This document shows positions 56,296 to 64,000 of a DNA stretch of 64,000 nt, in pieces. The stretch is from Planctomycetales bacterium ZRK34. Its GTDB lineage: Bacteria > Planctomycetota > Phycisphaerae > Phycisphaerales > Zrk34. Made by a program: the position numbers and the translations under genes. Below the pieces are notes generated by a model that saw nothing but the letters and a program-made list of their open reading frames with translations, ran no database searches and was not told where the DNA came from. Numbering within the stretch: the first letter of the stretch is position 1; every line of letters begins with the position of its first letter. Location of the stretch: NCBI GenBank assembly GCA_014873095.1, contig CP050848.1:620001-684000 (forward strand), read 5' to 3'.

Positions 56296-57801
56296 TCAGG
56301 GGGTTTTCTCAGTTTTCGTGGGTGCTGTAGGTGTATGCGTATCGCCGGCATGTTCGGCGATGACGCCGGCTGGTAGGGCTCGATCGTAAACCGCCAACTG
56401 GCGGACAAACCCGTCGAGCAGACGCTGGCGATCGGGCGGAATGTTGTGCTGAGCCAGCGAGCCGATGATCAGGTACGCGGGGCCGGCCAGCGGATGATCG
56501 GCGGACGACTCGGCGGTGAGCCGGCCGTCGAGATACACGCGGACATGCGCCCCATCGAAAGTCACCGCCACGTGCTGCCAACGGCGCACGGCATAGGTGC
56601 GATCCGAAAGGCTGTTGACATCCGGCACACCGCGCGAGCGATGCAGATCGCGCAGGACATTACCCTGGGCGGGGAACCGCATGTCGAGTTCATCGGCGGC
56701 AAGTGTTTCCAGCAGCAGTGTGTGCGAGATGATGTCATCGGCGGAGGAGCCGACGCCGAGCCCGAGGATGGTGCTGCGACGCGGCGCGTTGAGCCAGAGC
56801 CAGCATTCGAGCGTGTATGAACCGCTTAAGGCGATCGGCTCGCGGGCGCGCAGCGACTGACCGGCGCCGGGCAGCGCGGGCAAATCGGGCACGCGCTCAA
56901 ATGTTTCCGTGTCAGGAACCGGCCAGTAAGCAGTCGGCGACGCATCGCGAATCATGGCAGCATAGCCGGTCGGCAATGCCAGCGGTTGCGACGGCTCGGC
57001 GGCGTTGTGACGGAGATAACGCCGGGCCTCGGCCGCGAAGCTGATCGATTCCGAGGCGGCCAGGTCATAGGCGGGCGAACCATCGTTGGGCTGAATGATC
57101 ACGCGGCCTTCGGTGACCTGCACGTAGGCGTTGCGATCGGGATCGATGCGCAGCGTGAACGCGGTGCCGCGGTCGATGACGCTGAAATCCGGGCCGCGGA
57201 CGGTAAACCCGTGGGCGGCCCCGGGCACGAACGCCTCGAGGCGACCGTGATGCAGGACGCCGGCGTTGGCCTGGGTCATCTCGAAGTCGCAGGGACCGAT
57301 CAGATCGACGACCGCACCGGTGCGGAACATCAGCTGAGCCTTGCCGGCAACCAGGCGGATCGAACCGGGTTCCAGGCTCTGCCCGAGTTGCGGCGCGCGG
57401 GCGGCGTCGGCGAACACCGCATCCGCAGAACAATCCGAGAACATGGCGATGGCGTGTGAACTGCGCGGCGAGGGTACGGGAGTCGGGGCTTGGGGAGCGG
57501 GTGAAAGGACGAACCACGCGGTGAGGGCCAGGGCGATCAGCGCGGCGGCGGCGAGGGCGACGCCGGAATAGACCCCGACGACTCGGCGGCGCCTCGTCAT
57601 CGGGCTTGGGGGTTGTGACTCGGTCTGCACCCGGCCGGGGGCATGCAGGCGGTGGATCAGGCGGCCGTGGTAGAGCAACTCGACGAAACGGTCCCGTGCG
57701 GTCGCGTCGGATCGCAGTGACGACTGCAGTTCATCGAGGGCGGCCGGGTCGATCACGCCGTCGCGGTACAGCAGGGTCAGTTCGACGAGGCGATCAGACA
57801 T
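56296..57801 (-). CDS. FecR-like protein with C-terminal LamG domain
   Basis: A 501-residue protein. An N-terminal ASD-like region (SDRLVELTLLYRDGVIDPAALDELQSSLR) is followed by a helix near 80 (SGVALAAAALIALALTAWFVL), a FecR domain (GSIRLVAGKAQLMFRTGAVVDLIGPCDFE...GHGFTVRGPDFSVIDRGTAF) and a C-terminal LamG-type domain (GSYTLECWLWLN...VAVTFDGAHVRVYLDGRLT). The start ATG 57801 overlaps the sigma gene stop. The layout implies an envelope sensor paired with the ECF sigma factor; a LamG ligand-binding domain would face the outside. Confidence 0.85.
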   Translation of the reverse strand: MSDRLVELTLLYRDGVIDPAALDELQSSLRSDATARDRFVELLYHGRLIHRLHAPGRVQTESQPPSPMTRRRRVVGVYSGVALAAAALIALALTAWFVLSPAPQAPTPVPSPRSSHAIAMFSDCSADAVFADAARAPQLGQSLEPGSIRLVAGKAQLMFRTGAVVDLIGPCDFEMTQANAGVLHHGRLEAFVPGAAHGFTVRGPDFSVIDRGTAFTLRIDPDRNAYVQVTEGRVIIQPNDGSPAYDLAASESISFAAEARRYLRHNAAEPSQPLALPTGYAAMIRDASPTAYWPVPDTETFERVPDLPALPGAGQSLRAREPIALSGSYTLECWLWLNAPRRSTILGLGVGSSADDIISHTLLLETLAADELDMRFPAQGNVLRDLHRSRGVPDVNSLSDRTYAVRRWQHVAVTFDGAHVRVYLDGRLTAESSADHPLAGPAYLIIGSLAQHNIPPDRQRLLDGFVRQLAVYDRALPAGVIAEHAGDTHTPTAPTKTEKTP

Positions 57802-58324
57802 GACGCCCCCCCTGCTCGGTGAGCCGGCGACGAATGCAATCGCCCAGGGCGCGATGGGCCCGGCTGAGGGTGACATAGACGGTGTTCAACTTCTGGCTGA
57901 CGAAGTCGGCGAGCTTCTGGCCGGACAGATTCTGGGCGTAGCGCAGTTCGACGAGCCGGCGGGCGTTGGGGGCGAGTTGGTCCATGCAGTCGCGCAGGGC
58001 TTCGAGCGTGTCGGATGTGGCCAGGCCGGGCAGCTTGTCGAAGTGGGGTTCGAGTTGTTCGATCACATCGTCATCGAGCCGGGCCGGCTGGCGGACCTGG
58101 CGGCGGATCGCTTCCTTGGATTTGTTACGGGCGGTCACACGGAACCAGCGGACCAGATGATCGGCGTCGCGGATCTGATCGGCCTGATCGACCGCCAGCG
58201 CAAACGTCTCCTGGAACACGTCTTCGGCGAGATGGTCGTCGTGCAGGATCGCCAGGATGTAGGCCATGAGCCGATCCTGCTCGCGCAGCCCGAGACGGAC
58301 GATCTGTTGACGTGACAAGGCCAT
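57794..58324 (-). CDS. ECF sigma factor (planctomycete FecR-associated type)
   Basis: A 176-residue sigma factor. Region 2: LMAYILAILHDDHLAEDVFQETF (the DxxQETF block) and DADHLVRWFRVTARNKSKEAIRR. Region 4: LAPNARRLVELRYAQNLSGQKLADFVSQKLNTVYVTLSRAHRALGDCI. I chose ATG 58324 because GGAAGGA lies 5-6 bases upstream; a start nearer 58339 would place the Shine-Dalgarno in the gene. It is likely regulated by the FecR-like protein whose start it overlaps. Confidence 0.92.
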   Translation of the reverse strand: MALSRQQIVRLGLREQDRLMAYILAILHDDHLAEDVFQETFALAVDQADQIRDADHLVRWFRVTARNKSKEAIRRQVRQPARLDDDVIEQLEPHFDKLPGLATSDTLEALRDCMDQLAPNARRLVELRYAQNLSGQKLADFVSQKLNTVYVTLSRAHRALGDCIRRRLTEQGGRHV

Positions 58325-58426
58325 GCGCATTCCTTCCAAAATGCCTATGACATTGGCGCGGGAATTCTGTACAACGGCCGGAGGAAATTATTGTTGTGGC
58401 CACACCGTGTGGGGGAATTGACGGAT

Positions 58427-59098
58427 TTAATGCGTCACGGCGTAGGTCAGCAGATTGACATTGACCTGGCGGGCGTTTTTGACCTCGTTGCCGCCGCAAC
58501 AGCAGCAGTTGCCGCCGACGTTGCCGGTGTCGTTGAGGCCTTCGGGGCTGTACACGAGCACGATGCGGTCGTCGATCGTCAGGCCCATGAGCTGGGCGGG
58601 TTCGGCCTTGCGGGACTTGGTCTTCAGCTCGGCGATGTCGTAGACGGTGTGAAAGATCGGGTGCTCGAAGCTGATCGGAACCAGCGGCTGATCGGGGAAG
58701 ATCACGGCGATCTCACGGACAAAACTGTCCTTCCACGACTTGGAGCTGCAACCGGCCGAGGCCAGCACAAACCCCCCGCCGGTCAGATAGTCATGCAGGG
58801 CCTGACGCTGATCTTCGGTGAGCGTGAAGCGTCCCTCGCCGGTCATCACCGCAAAGGGATACTGATACAGCTCCTTCGAATCGACGCGCACAGGCGTGAA
58901 CCGGTGATCGGTCCAGATGTTGGTCTCCTTCTGCACATCCGACAGAAAATGATCGGCGAAACAGACGGAGGTTTTGTTGCGGGCATAGATCAGATTCGCA
59001 CAGCGAACGATCCCCGGCCGCTCATCGCGCGGCGGATCGTCGGCACGAATCATCCCGGCCGGCAGGAGCAGACAGCATGTGATCGCGATCAGACGCAT
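58427..59098 (-). CDS. DUF4159 domain protein, exported
   Basis: A 223-residue protein of the DUF4159 family, with a signal peptide (LIAITCCLLLPAGMIRADD). The body has the GATase-like features of the family (LTEDQRQALHDYLTGGGFVLASAGC, HPIFHTVYDI, IVLVYSPEGLND). Near the C-terminus lies NCCCCGGNE, four adjacent cysteines of unusual type, perhaps metal-binding. The last 20 residues (RQVNVNLLTYAVTH) are typical. I chose ATG 59098. In other planctomycetes the family sits with MoxR/DUF58/VWA genes. Confidence 0.85.
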   Translation of the reverse strand: MRLIAITCCLLLPAGMIRADDPPRDERPGIVRCANLIYARNKTSVCFADHFLSDVQKETNIWTDHRFTPVRVDSKELYQYPFAVMTGEGRFTLTEDQRQALHDYLTGGGFVLASAGCSSKSWKDSFVREIAVIFPDQPLVPISFEHPIFHTVYDIAELKTKSRKAEPAQLMGLTIDDRIVLVYSPEGLNDTGNVGGNCCCCGGNEVKNARQVNVNLLTYAVTH

Positions 59099-59130
59099 TG
59101 AAACATTGTAGCCTGATCTGAAGCAGATAA

Positions 59131-59258
59131 ACCACCAAGGCGCCAAGAGCACCAAGAAGAACAAGTTGACAGGATGTACAGGATAAAAGCTGGAATGAAT
59201 GCTTATCCTGTTGATCCTGTCAAAACTCTTGCCTTGGTGGCCTTGGCGCCTTGGTGGT
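59131..59258. repeat. Long imperfect inverted repeat (ACCACCAAGGCGCCAAG type)
   Basis: ACCACCAAGGCGCCAAG (59131-59147) and its complement (59242-59258) enclose a second pair, TTGACAGGATGTACAGGAT-like at 59166-59186 and its complement at 59203-59223. It fills most of the space between the DUF4159 gene and holA. Confidence 0.75.
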
Positions 59259-59269
59259 GATTCTTCGAT

Positions 59270-59298
59270 TTGCGCCTTCGTGCAAGGTCCGGTATAAT
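59270..59298 (+). promoter_or_regulatory. holA promoter, apparently leaderless
   Basis: TTGCGC (59270-59275), 17 bp, TATAAT (59293-59298). The -10 lies 6 bp before the ATG at 59305, so transcription should start at or next to the ATG. No Shine-Dalgarno is present. Confidence 0.6.
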
Positions 59299-59304
59299 CC
59301 GTCC

Positions 59305-60315
59305 ATGGCTCGCCGCACTGCGAAAAAGACCGGTCCGCCGAAATTCGTCGGCGATGAATGCATCGTGGTGCTGCACGGGCCCGAATCGTTTTTGCGCAGT
59401 GAATATCTCACGCAGTTGCGCGAGGCGATCGCCAAACACACGCAGGACGAGCTCGAAACGATCCGCTTCGACGGGTCATCCGCCGAGCTGGCCGATGTGC
59501 TCGATGAACTGCGCAGCTTCGGGTTGATGCAGCAGCACAAGGTGGTCGTCGTCGACGAGGCGGACGACTTCGTCAAAACGCATCGCGACGCGCTGACGCG
59601 CTACGCCGAGAGCCCGGTCGACATGGCCACGCTCGTGCTGCGGGCCGGCAAGTGGAACAAGGGCAATCTCGACAAGGCCATCGCGAAAGTCGGCCAACTC
59701 GTCGAATGCAGAACGCCGAACCCGGCGGATGTGCTCAAGTGGGCGACTCACCGCAGCAAGTCAAAGTACGGTGTGAGCATCGAAGCCCGCGCCGCCTCGC
59801 TGCTGATCGATCACCTCGGCGCTGAACTCGGGCGTGTCGACAACGAACTCGGCAAGCTCGCCGCCGGCACACGCGAAGGCGCTTCGATCACCGCCGACCA
59901 GGTCGAAGCGATGGTCGGCCGCGCCAGCGATGAGCATGCATGGGAGATTCAAAGCGCCCTGCTCAGCGGCAATGCCCACAAGGCCATCGACAAACTGCAC
60001 GAGCTGATCGACGTGGCCGGTCAACCCAAGGAGTTGATCAGCTATGCCGTGGCCGACCTGATGCGCAAGTTGCATCACGCCGCGGCGATGCTGCGGGCCG
60101 GCCGCGACAGCAAGAGCATCTGCAGCGAGTTGAAGATTTTCCCGTGGGACCGCCAGCCGATCTTCATGAAGGCCGCCCAGCGGATTCGCGCCGCCGAGGC
60201 CGCCCGGCTATTGAGGCTGATTCTGGAGCTGGATCGGCGATCCAAGAGCGGTTTTGGCGAAGCGGTGCCAAACATCGAACGTTTTTGCGTGCAGTTTGCC
60301 GATACTCTTCGATAG
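59305..60315 (+). CDS. holA: DNA polymerase III subunit delta
   Basis: A 336-residue HolA. N-terminal AAA-like domain: ECIVVLHGPESFLRSEYLTQLREAI (degenerate P-loop typical of HolA), then KVVVVDEADDFVK and TLVLRAGKWNKGNLDKAI. The collar domain (about 190-330) includes LGRVDNELGKLA, the conserved segment in delta subunits. It loads the sliding clamp as part of the clamp loader. ATG 59305 (MARRTAKK) is chosen because the promoter is directly before it. Confidence 0.92.
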   Translation: MARRTAKKTGPPKFVGDECIVVLHGPESFLRSEYLTQLREAIAKHTQDELETIRFDGSSAELADVLDELRSFGLMQQHKVVVVDEADDFVKTHRDALTRYAESPVDMATLVLRAGKWNKGNLDKAIAKVGQLVECRTPNPADVLKWATHRSKSKYGVSIEARAASLLIDHLGAELGRVDNELGKLAAGTREGASITADQVEAMVGRASDEHAWEIQSALLSGNAHKAIDKLHELIDVAGQPKELISYAVADLMRKLHHAAAMLRAGRDSKSICSELKIFPWDRQPIFMKAAQRIRAAEAARLLRLILELDRRSKSGFGEAVPNIERFCVQFADTLR

Positions 60316-60396
60316 GGTACACTCTTCGAGAAGTTGAAAATTCAAATTCGAACCACCGGCCAGGAAGGCCACGCGGTGATCAAGCAGGAGGCTTGC

Positions 60397-61509
60397 ATGT
60401 TCGACTCAAGCAAATTCACATTCGGGATGATCCGTCGCGCAGGTCGCGGCGCTGTACTGCTGGTCGCGCTGGGCGTGGTGTGCAGCCTGACCGCCTGCGA
60501 CAGCAGCCCCAAGACCGCCGAAGCCGACATCCCCCCCGCCAAGGCCCCGGCCAAAGCCGACGCCGATCCGACCCTCGACGAAGCCGAGCAGTTCGCCGCA
60601 CGCGTCGCCGGTTCACCCAGCCGCCCGGCCAACGGCGAAGTGCAGTGGACCACCCCCATCCACGCTTCGCCCGCGCCGCCCCGGGAAACCGCCTCGGCCA
60701 ATCCCCAGATCAAGACCGTCTCCATCGAGGCTCCCGTCACCAAGCCTCAGCCCGAGCCGGTCAAGGCAGCACCCAAGCCCGAAAAGCTCAGCCCCCAGCA
60801 GATCATCGAGCGGTTGTCAGCCGACCTCAAACAGGCCGCCGCCGCCAACGATTCGCTTCGGCCCTACCTCGCCCAGACGGCCCTGAGCCTGTTCGATCCC
60901 CAGCGTGAGTTAACCGAGGCCAACCTTAAATCGTTGAAACCCGAAGACCGCCGCCTCGTGCTGGCCTATCAGCGGGCGTTCACCATGCTCGGCCGCACGC
61001 TGGGCCACAGCGTCGATGAAGACCGCCAGAGTCTGCAGATCGCCGCCGCCGAACTCGCCGATCAGCTTGACGCCAAAACCAACACCCTCCGCCTGAAAAA
61101 TGTCACCCTCTGCACCCGCGTCAACGGCTACGGGGTCTACGAGCCCTTCACAAGCACCACCTTCCTCGCAGGCGTCGAGCATCCGGCCATCATCTACGCC
61201 GAACTGGATAATTTCGCCCCTGAAATCGGCTCCGACGGGCAGTACACCGTCCGCCTGACCCAGCAGGTGGTCCTCTACAACCAGTCCGACGGGCTGGCGA
61301 TCTGGCGCATCCGCCCCACTGAGATCGTCGATCGCTCCCGAAACCGCCGCCGCGATTTCTTCGTCGTGCAACTGATCAACCTGCCCGCCCGCCTCGGCGT
61401 CGGTAAATACAACCTCAAAATCACCCTCACCGACCAGGTCGGCCAGACCGTCGACGAGGCCGAGCTGCCCATCCAGATCGTCGCCGACGAAAAACTGCTG
61501 AATCGGTGA
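60397..61509 (+). CDS. Hypothetical lipoprotein
   Basis: A 370-residue protein with signal peptide and lipobox ([14 protein letters not shown]), so Cys33 should be lipidated. A Pro/Ala/Lys-rich linker (about 38-130) spans the periplasm. The C-terminal domain (about 140-360) is helical, then a beta domain ([19 protein letters not shown]...[19 protein letters not shown]). The family is unknown to me; similar lipoproteins are common beside ribosomal genes in planctomycetes. GGAGG lies 6 bases before ATG 60397. Confidence 0.75.
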   Translation: MFDSSKFTFGMIRRAGRGAVLLVALGVVCSLTACDSSPKTAEADIPPAKAPAKADADPTLDEAEQFAARVAGSPSRPANGEVQWTTPIHASPAPPRETASANPQIKTVSIEAPVTKPQPEPVKAAPKPEKLSPQQIIERLSADLKQAAAANDSLRPYLAQTALSLFDPQRELTEANLKSLKPEDRRLVLAYQRAFTMLGRTLGHSVDEDRQSLQIAAAELADQLDAKTNTLRLKNVTLCTRVNGYGVYEPFTSTTFLAGVEHPAIIYAELDNFAPEIGSDGQYTVRLTQQVVLYNQSDGLAIWRIRPTEIVDRSRNRRRDFFVVQLINLPARLGVGKYNLKITLTDQVGQTVDEAELPIQIVADEKLLNR

Positions 61510-61515
61510 CAGGCA

Positions 61516-61586
61516 GGAAAACAGGAAAGCAGGAAATGAAAACCGCCCGTCCGTAACCCGAACATTTTCTGCTTTCCTGTTTTTCC
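61516..61586. repeat. Inverted repeat of CAGGAAA words
   Basis: A 23-base left arm starting GGAAAACAGGAAAGCAGG (61516-61538) is complementary, with few mismatches, to 61563-61586. It lies between the lipoprotein gene and the rpsL promoter. Confidence 0.65.
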
Positions 61587-61617
61587 AATTTCCTGCTTTG
61601 GCGAAGGTGTCAACCAC

Positions 61618-61646
61618 TTGCCAGTGGCTGATACCCTCGCTATACT
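61618..61646 (+). promoter_or_regulatory. Candidate promoter of rpsL
   Basis: TTGCCA (61618-61623) and TATACT (61641-61646) are 17 bp apart, about 33 bp before the ATG. Confidence 0.55.
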
Positions 61647-61678
61647 TGCCCCTTCGATTAAACCCCGAGGTTATCTCT

Positions 61679-62050
61679 ATGCCCACGATGAACCAACTGA
61701 TTCGCCGCCCCCGCAAGCCTCAGAAGGCCAAGTCCAAGGTCAAGGACCTTGTGGCCAGCCCGCAGAAGCGCGGCGTCTGCCTGAACGTTCGCACCGTCAC
61801 CCCCAAGAAGCCGAACTCGGCTCTCCGTAAGGTCGCCCGTGTGCGTCTGTCCAATGGCAACGAAGTCACCGCCTACATCCCCGGCGAAGGCCACAACCTT
61901 CAGGAGCACTCGATCGTGCTCGTCCGCGGCGGTCGTGTCCGCGACCTTCCCGGCGTCCGCTACCACATCATCCGCGGCGCCCTGGATACGCTCGGTGTCG
62001 ACTCGCGCAAGCAGGGTCGCTCCAAGTACGGCCAGAAGAAGGGCAAGTAA
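61679..62050 (+). CDS. rpsL: 30S ribosomal protein S12
   Basis: A 123-residue S12. It starts [13 protein letters not shown] and carries the invariant [21 protein letters not shown] (decoding-centre loop) and [35 protein letters not shown]. Lys43 and Lys88-type positions are the wild-type lysines, so no streptomycin-resistance substitution is evident. It is followed by rpsG, the usual order of the str operon; fusA and tuf are not in the window. Confidence 0.98.
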   Translation: MPTMNQLIRRPRKPQKAKSKVKDLVASPQKRGVCLNVRTVTPKKPNSALRKVARVRLSNGNEVTAYIPGEGHNLQEHSIVLVRGGRVRDLPGVRYHIIRGALDTLGVDSRKQGRSKYGQKKGK

Positions 62051-62064
62051 ACCCACGTTCAGCA

Positions 62065-62085
62065 CCGCCGCTTGCGGCGGGTTTT
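62065..62085 (+). terminator. Hairpin between rpsL and rpsG
   Basis: CCGCCGC, TT, GCGGCGG, then GTTTT. It may be an attenuator or partial terminator that lowers or separates rpsG expression. Confidence 0.5.
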
Positions 62086-62189
62086 GATTGACATCCCACA
62101 GACCCGGCAAGTAATCCCGCCCACCGCCATGTGTGCGGGGTGAACGAACCTCAAGCCCCCCGCGGGCCGACGAGCCGAAAGGAACACCC

Positions 62190-62666
62190 ATGGCAGGTCG
62201 TATTACCAAGTCTGAAGAGCAACTTCGCCCCGATCCGAAGTTCGGCAACAAAGCCCTTTCCCGATTCATCAACTGCGTGATGCGTGATGGCAAGAAGTCC
62301 GTCGCCCAGCGCGTGGTTTACGATGCGCTGCAACTGATCGAAGAGCGCACCAAGGGCAACCCCAGCGCGATTGAAGTCTTCGAAGCGGCCATCGACAACG
62401 TCAAGCCGCGTGTTGAAGTCCGCTCCAAGCGCGTCGGTGGCGCCAACTACCAGGTGCCGATGCAGGTCAACCGCCGTCGTCAGATGTCGCTGGCTTACCG
62501 CTGGATCATCAATAGCGCCCGTGACGAAAAGGGCAAGCCCATGGCCCAGCGTCTGGCCCGCGAGCTGTACGACGCTTCGAACCGCGAAGGCAAAGCCGTC
62601 AACATCCGCGAGCAGACCCACCGCATGGCCGACGCCAACAAGGCCTTCGCCCACTTCGCCTGGTAA
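62190..62666 (+). CDS. rpsG: 30S ribosomal protein S7
   Basis: A 158-residue S7, standard length. It carries [35 protein letters not shown], the family's N-terminal block, [22 protein letters not shown] and the late [15 protein letters not shown] is just before ATG 62190. It binds the 3' major domain of 16S rRNA. Confidence 0.98.
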   Translation: MAGRITKSEEQLRPDPKFGNKALSRFINCVMRDGKKSVAQRVVYDALQLIEERTKGNPSAIEVFEAAIDNVKPRVEVRSKRVGGANYQVPMQVNRRRQMSLAYRWIINSARDEKGKPMAQRLARELYDASNREGKAVNIREQTHRMADANKAFAHFAW

Positions 62667-62692
62667 CTCGCTCAACATCCGATTGCTTTTGC

Positions 62693-62722
62693 ACAACCCC
62701 GGTTCCGCCGGGGTTGTTTTTT
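62693..62722 (+). terminator. Rho-independent terminator after rpsG
   Basis: ACAACCCCGG, TTCCG loop, CCGGGGTTGT, then TTTTT. It ends the rpsL-rpsG unit before a downstream elongation-factor gene. Confidence 0.92.
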
Positions 62723-62737
62723 GCGCCTCTCCCCGAT

Positions 62738-62805
62738 AGCCGGGCCGCTACGCGGCCCCGGTCTTCACTCCCGACAAAAGACCAGGGCCGCGTAGCGACC
62801 CGGCT
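62738..62805. repeat. Long inverted repeat (AGCCGGGYCGCTACGCGGCCC)
   Basis: The 21-bp arms 62738-62758 and 62785-62805 are complementary with one mismatch and enclose an inner pair GGTCTT/AAGACC. The space from rpsG to the sigma gene is otherwise empty. Confidence 0.7.
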
Positions 62806-62869
62806 ACTGTTTTTTTAACCCTGCCGCCTGACCATTGGCCCAAATCCGCTATATCTATGCGGAGACCCC

Positions 62870-63400
62870 ATGGATCAGAGGCAACGCCAGGCCGAGTTCG
62901 TCCGACTGGTCACCGACGCCCAGCGTCGGCTCTACGCCTACATTCTCACGCTGGTCCCCCGCCCCGCCGAGGCCGACGACATCCTCCAGGAAACCAACAT
63001 GGTCCTGTGGGAAAAGTCCGATCAGTTCACCCTCGGCTCGGACTTCAACGCCTGGGCCGCCACCGTGGCGCATTTTCAGACGCTGGCCTACCTCAAGCGG
63101 AAAAACCGCCAGAGTTGGCTGCAGTTTGACGACGCGCTCGTGCAGCGGCTGGCCCCGGTGGCGGCGGATCGGATCGAGAAGTTTGATGCGCGTCGCCGGG
63201 CGCTGAACCACTGCCTGATGAAGCTGCCCGAAAACGACCGCGGACTGATCGCCCGGCGTTACACCGAAAACGCCTCGATTCAATCCGTCGCTCAGCAAGT
63301 CGGTCGCTCCGCCGGCGCCGTCAAGCAGGCCCTGTATCGCATCCGCGGGGCGCTGCTGACGTGCATCGAGAAAACCCTCGCGCAGGAGCCCGATGCATGA
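62870..63400 (+). CDS. ECF sigma factor (second FecR-associated copy)
   Basis: A 176-residue sigma factor. Region 2: RLYAYILTLVPRPAEADDILQETNMVLWEKSDQF and AWAATVAHFQTLAYLKRKNRQ. Region 4: LPENDRGLIARRYTENASIQSVAQQVGRSAGAVKQALYRIRGALLTCI. It is of the planctomycete/Verrucomicrobia type. Its stop overlaps the FecR-like start (ATGA), so the two are co-translated. Confidence 0.93.
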   Translation: MDQRQRQAEFVRLVTDAQRRLYAYILTLVPRPAEADDILQETNMVLWEKSDQFTLGSDFNAWAATVAHFQTLAYLKRKNRQSWLQFDDALVQRLAPVAADRIEKFDARRRALNHCLMKLPENDRGLIARRYTENASIQSVAQQVGRSAGAVKQALYRIRGALLTCIEKTLAQEPDA

Positions 63401-64000
63401 GCGACCTGCGCCGTCAATTCGACGCCTTGCTGGATGAGTCGATCAGCCCCGAAGACCTGGCCGAGCTGACCGCCCGCCTGCACGACGATGCCGAAGCCCT
63501 CGCCGCATGGGCCGACTACATCCACCTGCACACCGCCCTGCTCTGCGAACACACCCAACCCCTGCACCGCGCCAACCCCAAGCCCGATGACGAGTCTTCG
63601 AGTCGTCGGGGTACCGGCTTCAAACTTCCAACATACATCGCCGCCGCCGCCCTGATCGCCCTTGCCCTGACCGCATGGTTCACCCTGTTTCCATCCGCTC
63701 CGCATGATGCATCACCGACGACGACATCGTCGATCGCCATGCTCACCAGCACCGACAGCGCGGTCTTCGCCGATGCGCAAATGCCGCTGCACCTCGGCGC
63801 CGATCTATCCCCCGGGCCGATTCAGCTGCTGTCGGGCTCAGCGCAGGTGATCTTCGGTTCCGGGGCGGTGGTTGATCTGACCGGGCCGTGCACGTTCGAG
63901 ATGACCGATCGCAATCGCGGGCGGCTGGTCGCCGGCGCCATGCAGGCCTACGTGCCCGATCGCGCCCACGGGTTCATCGTCGATCTGCCTGACCGGATGC
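63397..64000 (+). CDS. FecR-like protein, 5' part (cut by window end)
   Basis: The first 201 residues are visible. An N-terminal short helical domain (SDLRRQFDALLDESISPEDLAELTARLHDDAEALAAW) precedes a transmembrane helix (TYIAAAALIALALTAWFTLF) and the start of a FecR domain (GPIQLLSGSAQVIFGSGAVVDLTGPCTFEMTD). The FecR part is clearly paralogous to 57801-56296 (AQLMFRTGAVVDLIGPCDFEMT). The full protein probably carries a further C-terminal ligand domain beyond the window. Confidence 0.9.
   Translation, partial: MSDLRRQFDALLDESISPEDLAELTARLHDDAEALAAWADYIHLHTALLCEHTQPLHRANPKPDDESSSRRGTGFKLPTYIAAAALIALALTAWFTLFPSAPHDASPTTTSSIAMLTSTDSAVFADAQMPLHLGADLSPGPIQLLSGSAQVIFGSGAVVDLTGPCTFEMTDRNRGRLVAGAMQAYVPDRAHGFIVDLPDRM

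Noticed and set aside
61679..62050. Streptomycin-resistance substitution in S12
   Set aside because: The decoding loop [14 protein letters not shown] keeps the wild-type lysine.

Overview
The window looks like a chromosomal stretch of a high-GC planctomycete, most likely of the Phycisphaerae type. The support is a combination of features: proteins with VPTPA/VPAPA C-terminal sorting tails (PEP-CTERM-like), ECF sigma factors paired with FecR-like proteins, MoxR/DUF58/BatA operons with VWA proteins, a DUF4159 protein, type II-style pseudopilins, and a planctomycete-type integrase whose 3' end reads into a tRNA gene. The assignment rests on protein recognition only, not on a marker-gene tree.

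Layout. 1-1842: end of a response regulator and a FapA-family polymer-binding protein. 1846-14715: a 12.9 kb integrated element in the 3' end of tRNA-Lys(CUU), bounded by a 42-bp direct repeat with one mismatch. It carries a lower-GC left arm (lipoprotein, membrane protein, small hypothetical), a serine recombinase, a second tyrosine recombinase, a leader with three copies of a TATAGGACCCCCAA motif, a RepA-like AAA ATPase, an IS110-family insertion, a Zn-ribbon-like protein, a long protein with the composition of a phage internal virion protein, an HNH-like remnant, an excisionase and the terminal integrase. The integrase gene overlaps the attachment core, so integration replaces its last 57 codons with three codons and a stop from the tRNA region. 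It looks like a phage-satellite or integrated-plasmid relic and has no terminase, portal or capsid gene.

14701-20813: tRNA-Lys and tRNA-Leu, a membrane protein, a YhhQ-type queuosine-precursor transporter, then an envelope cluster (flippase, pyruvyl-transferase-like protein, cardiolipin synthase-like phospholipase D). 21285-26166: two PEP-CTERM-type secreted proteins with strong terminators, an FG-GAP beta-propeller protein and a parvulin-like isomerase.

26176-51692: two large blocks in opposite orientation. The minus-strand operon (39450 down to 26176) has eight genes, most with 4-bp ATGA overlaps: long helical protein, MoxR, large membrane protein, ABC ATPase, ABC permease, DUF58, BatA-like, VWA/GATase-like. 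The plus-strand operon (42621-51692) repeats the plan: MoxR, DUF58, BatA-like, VWA-like, long helical DUF4175-like protein. Between them lie two tandem paralogous membrane-anchored proteins on the minus strand. Both blocks are probably envelope or protein-complex assembly machines in which a MoxR ATPase works with VWA-domain proteins.

51706-64000: IspF, an NtrC-type sigma54 activator, a small membrane protein, a pseudopilin, a PEP-CTERM protein, an ECF sigma/FecR-LamG pair, a DUF4159 protein, HolA, a lipoprotein, RpsL, RpsG and a second ECF sigma/FecR pair cut by the window end. Several intergenic spaces hold long imperfect inverted repeats of unrelated sequence.
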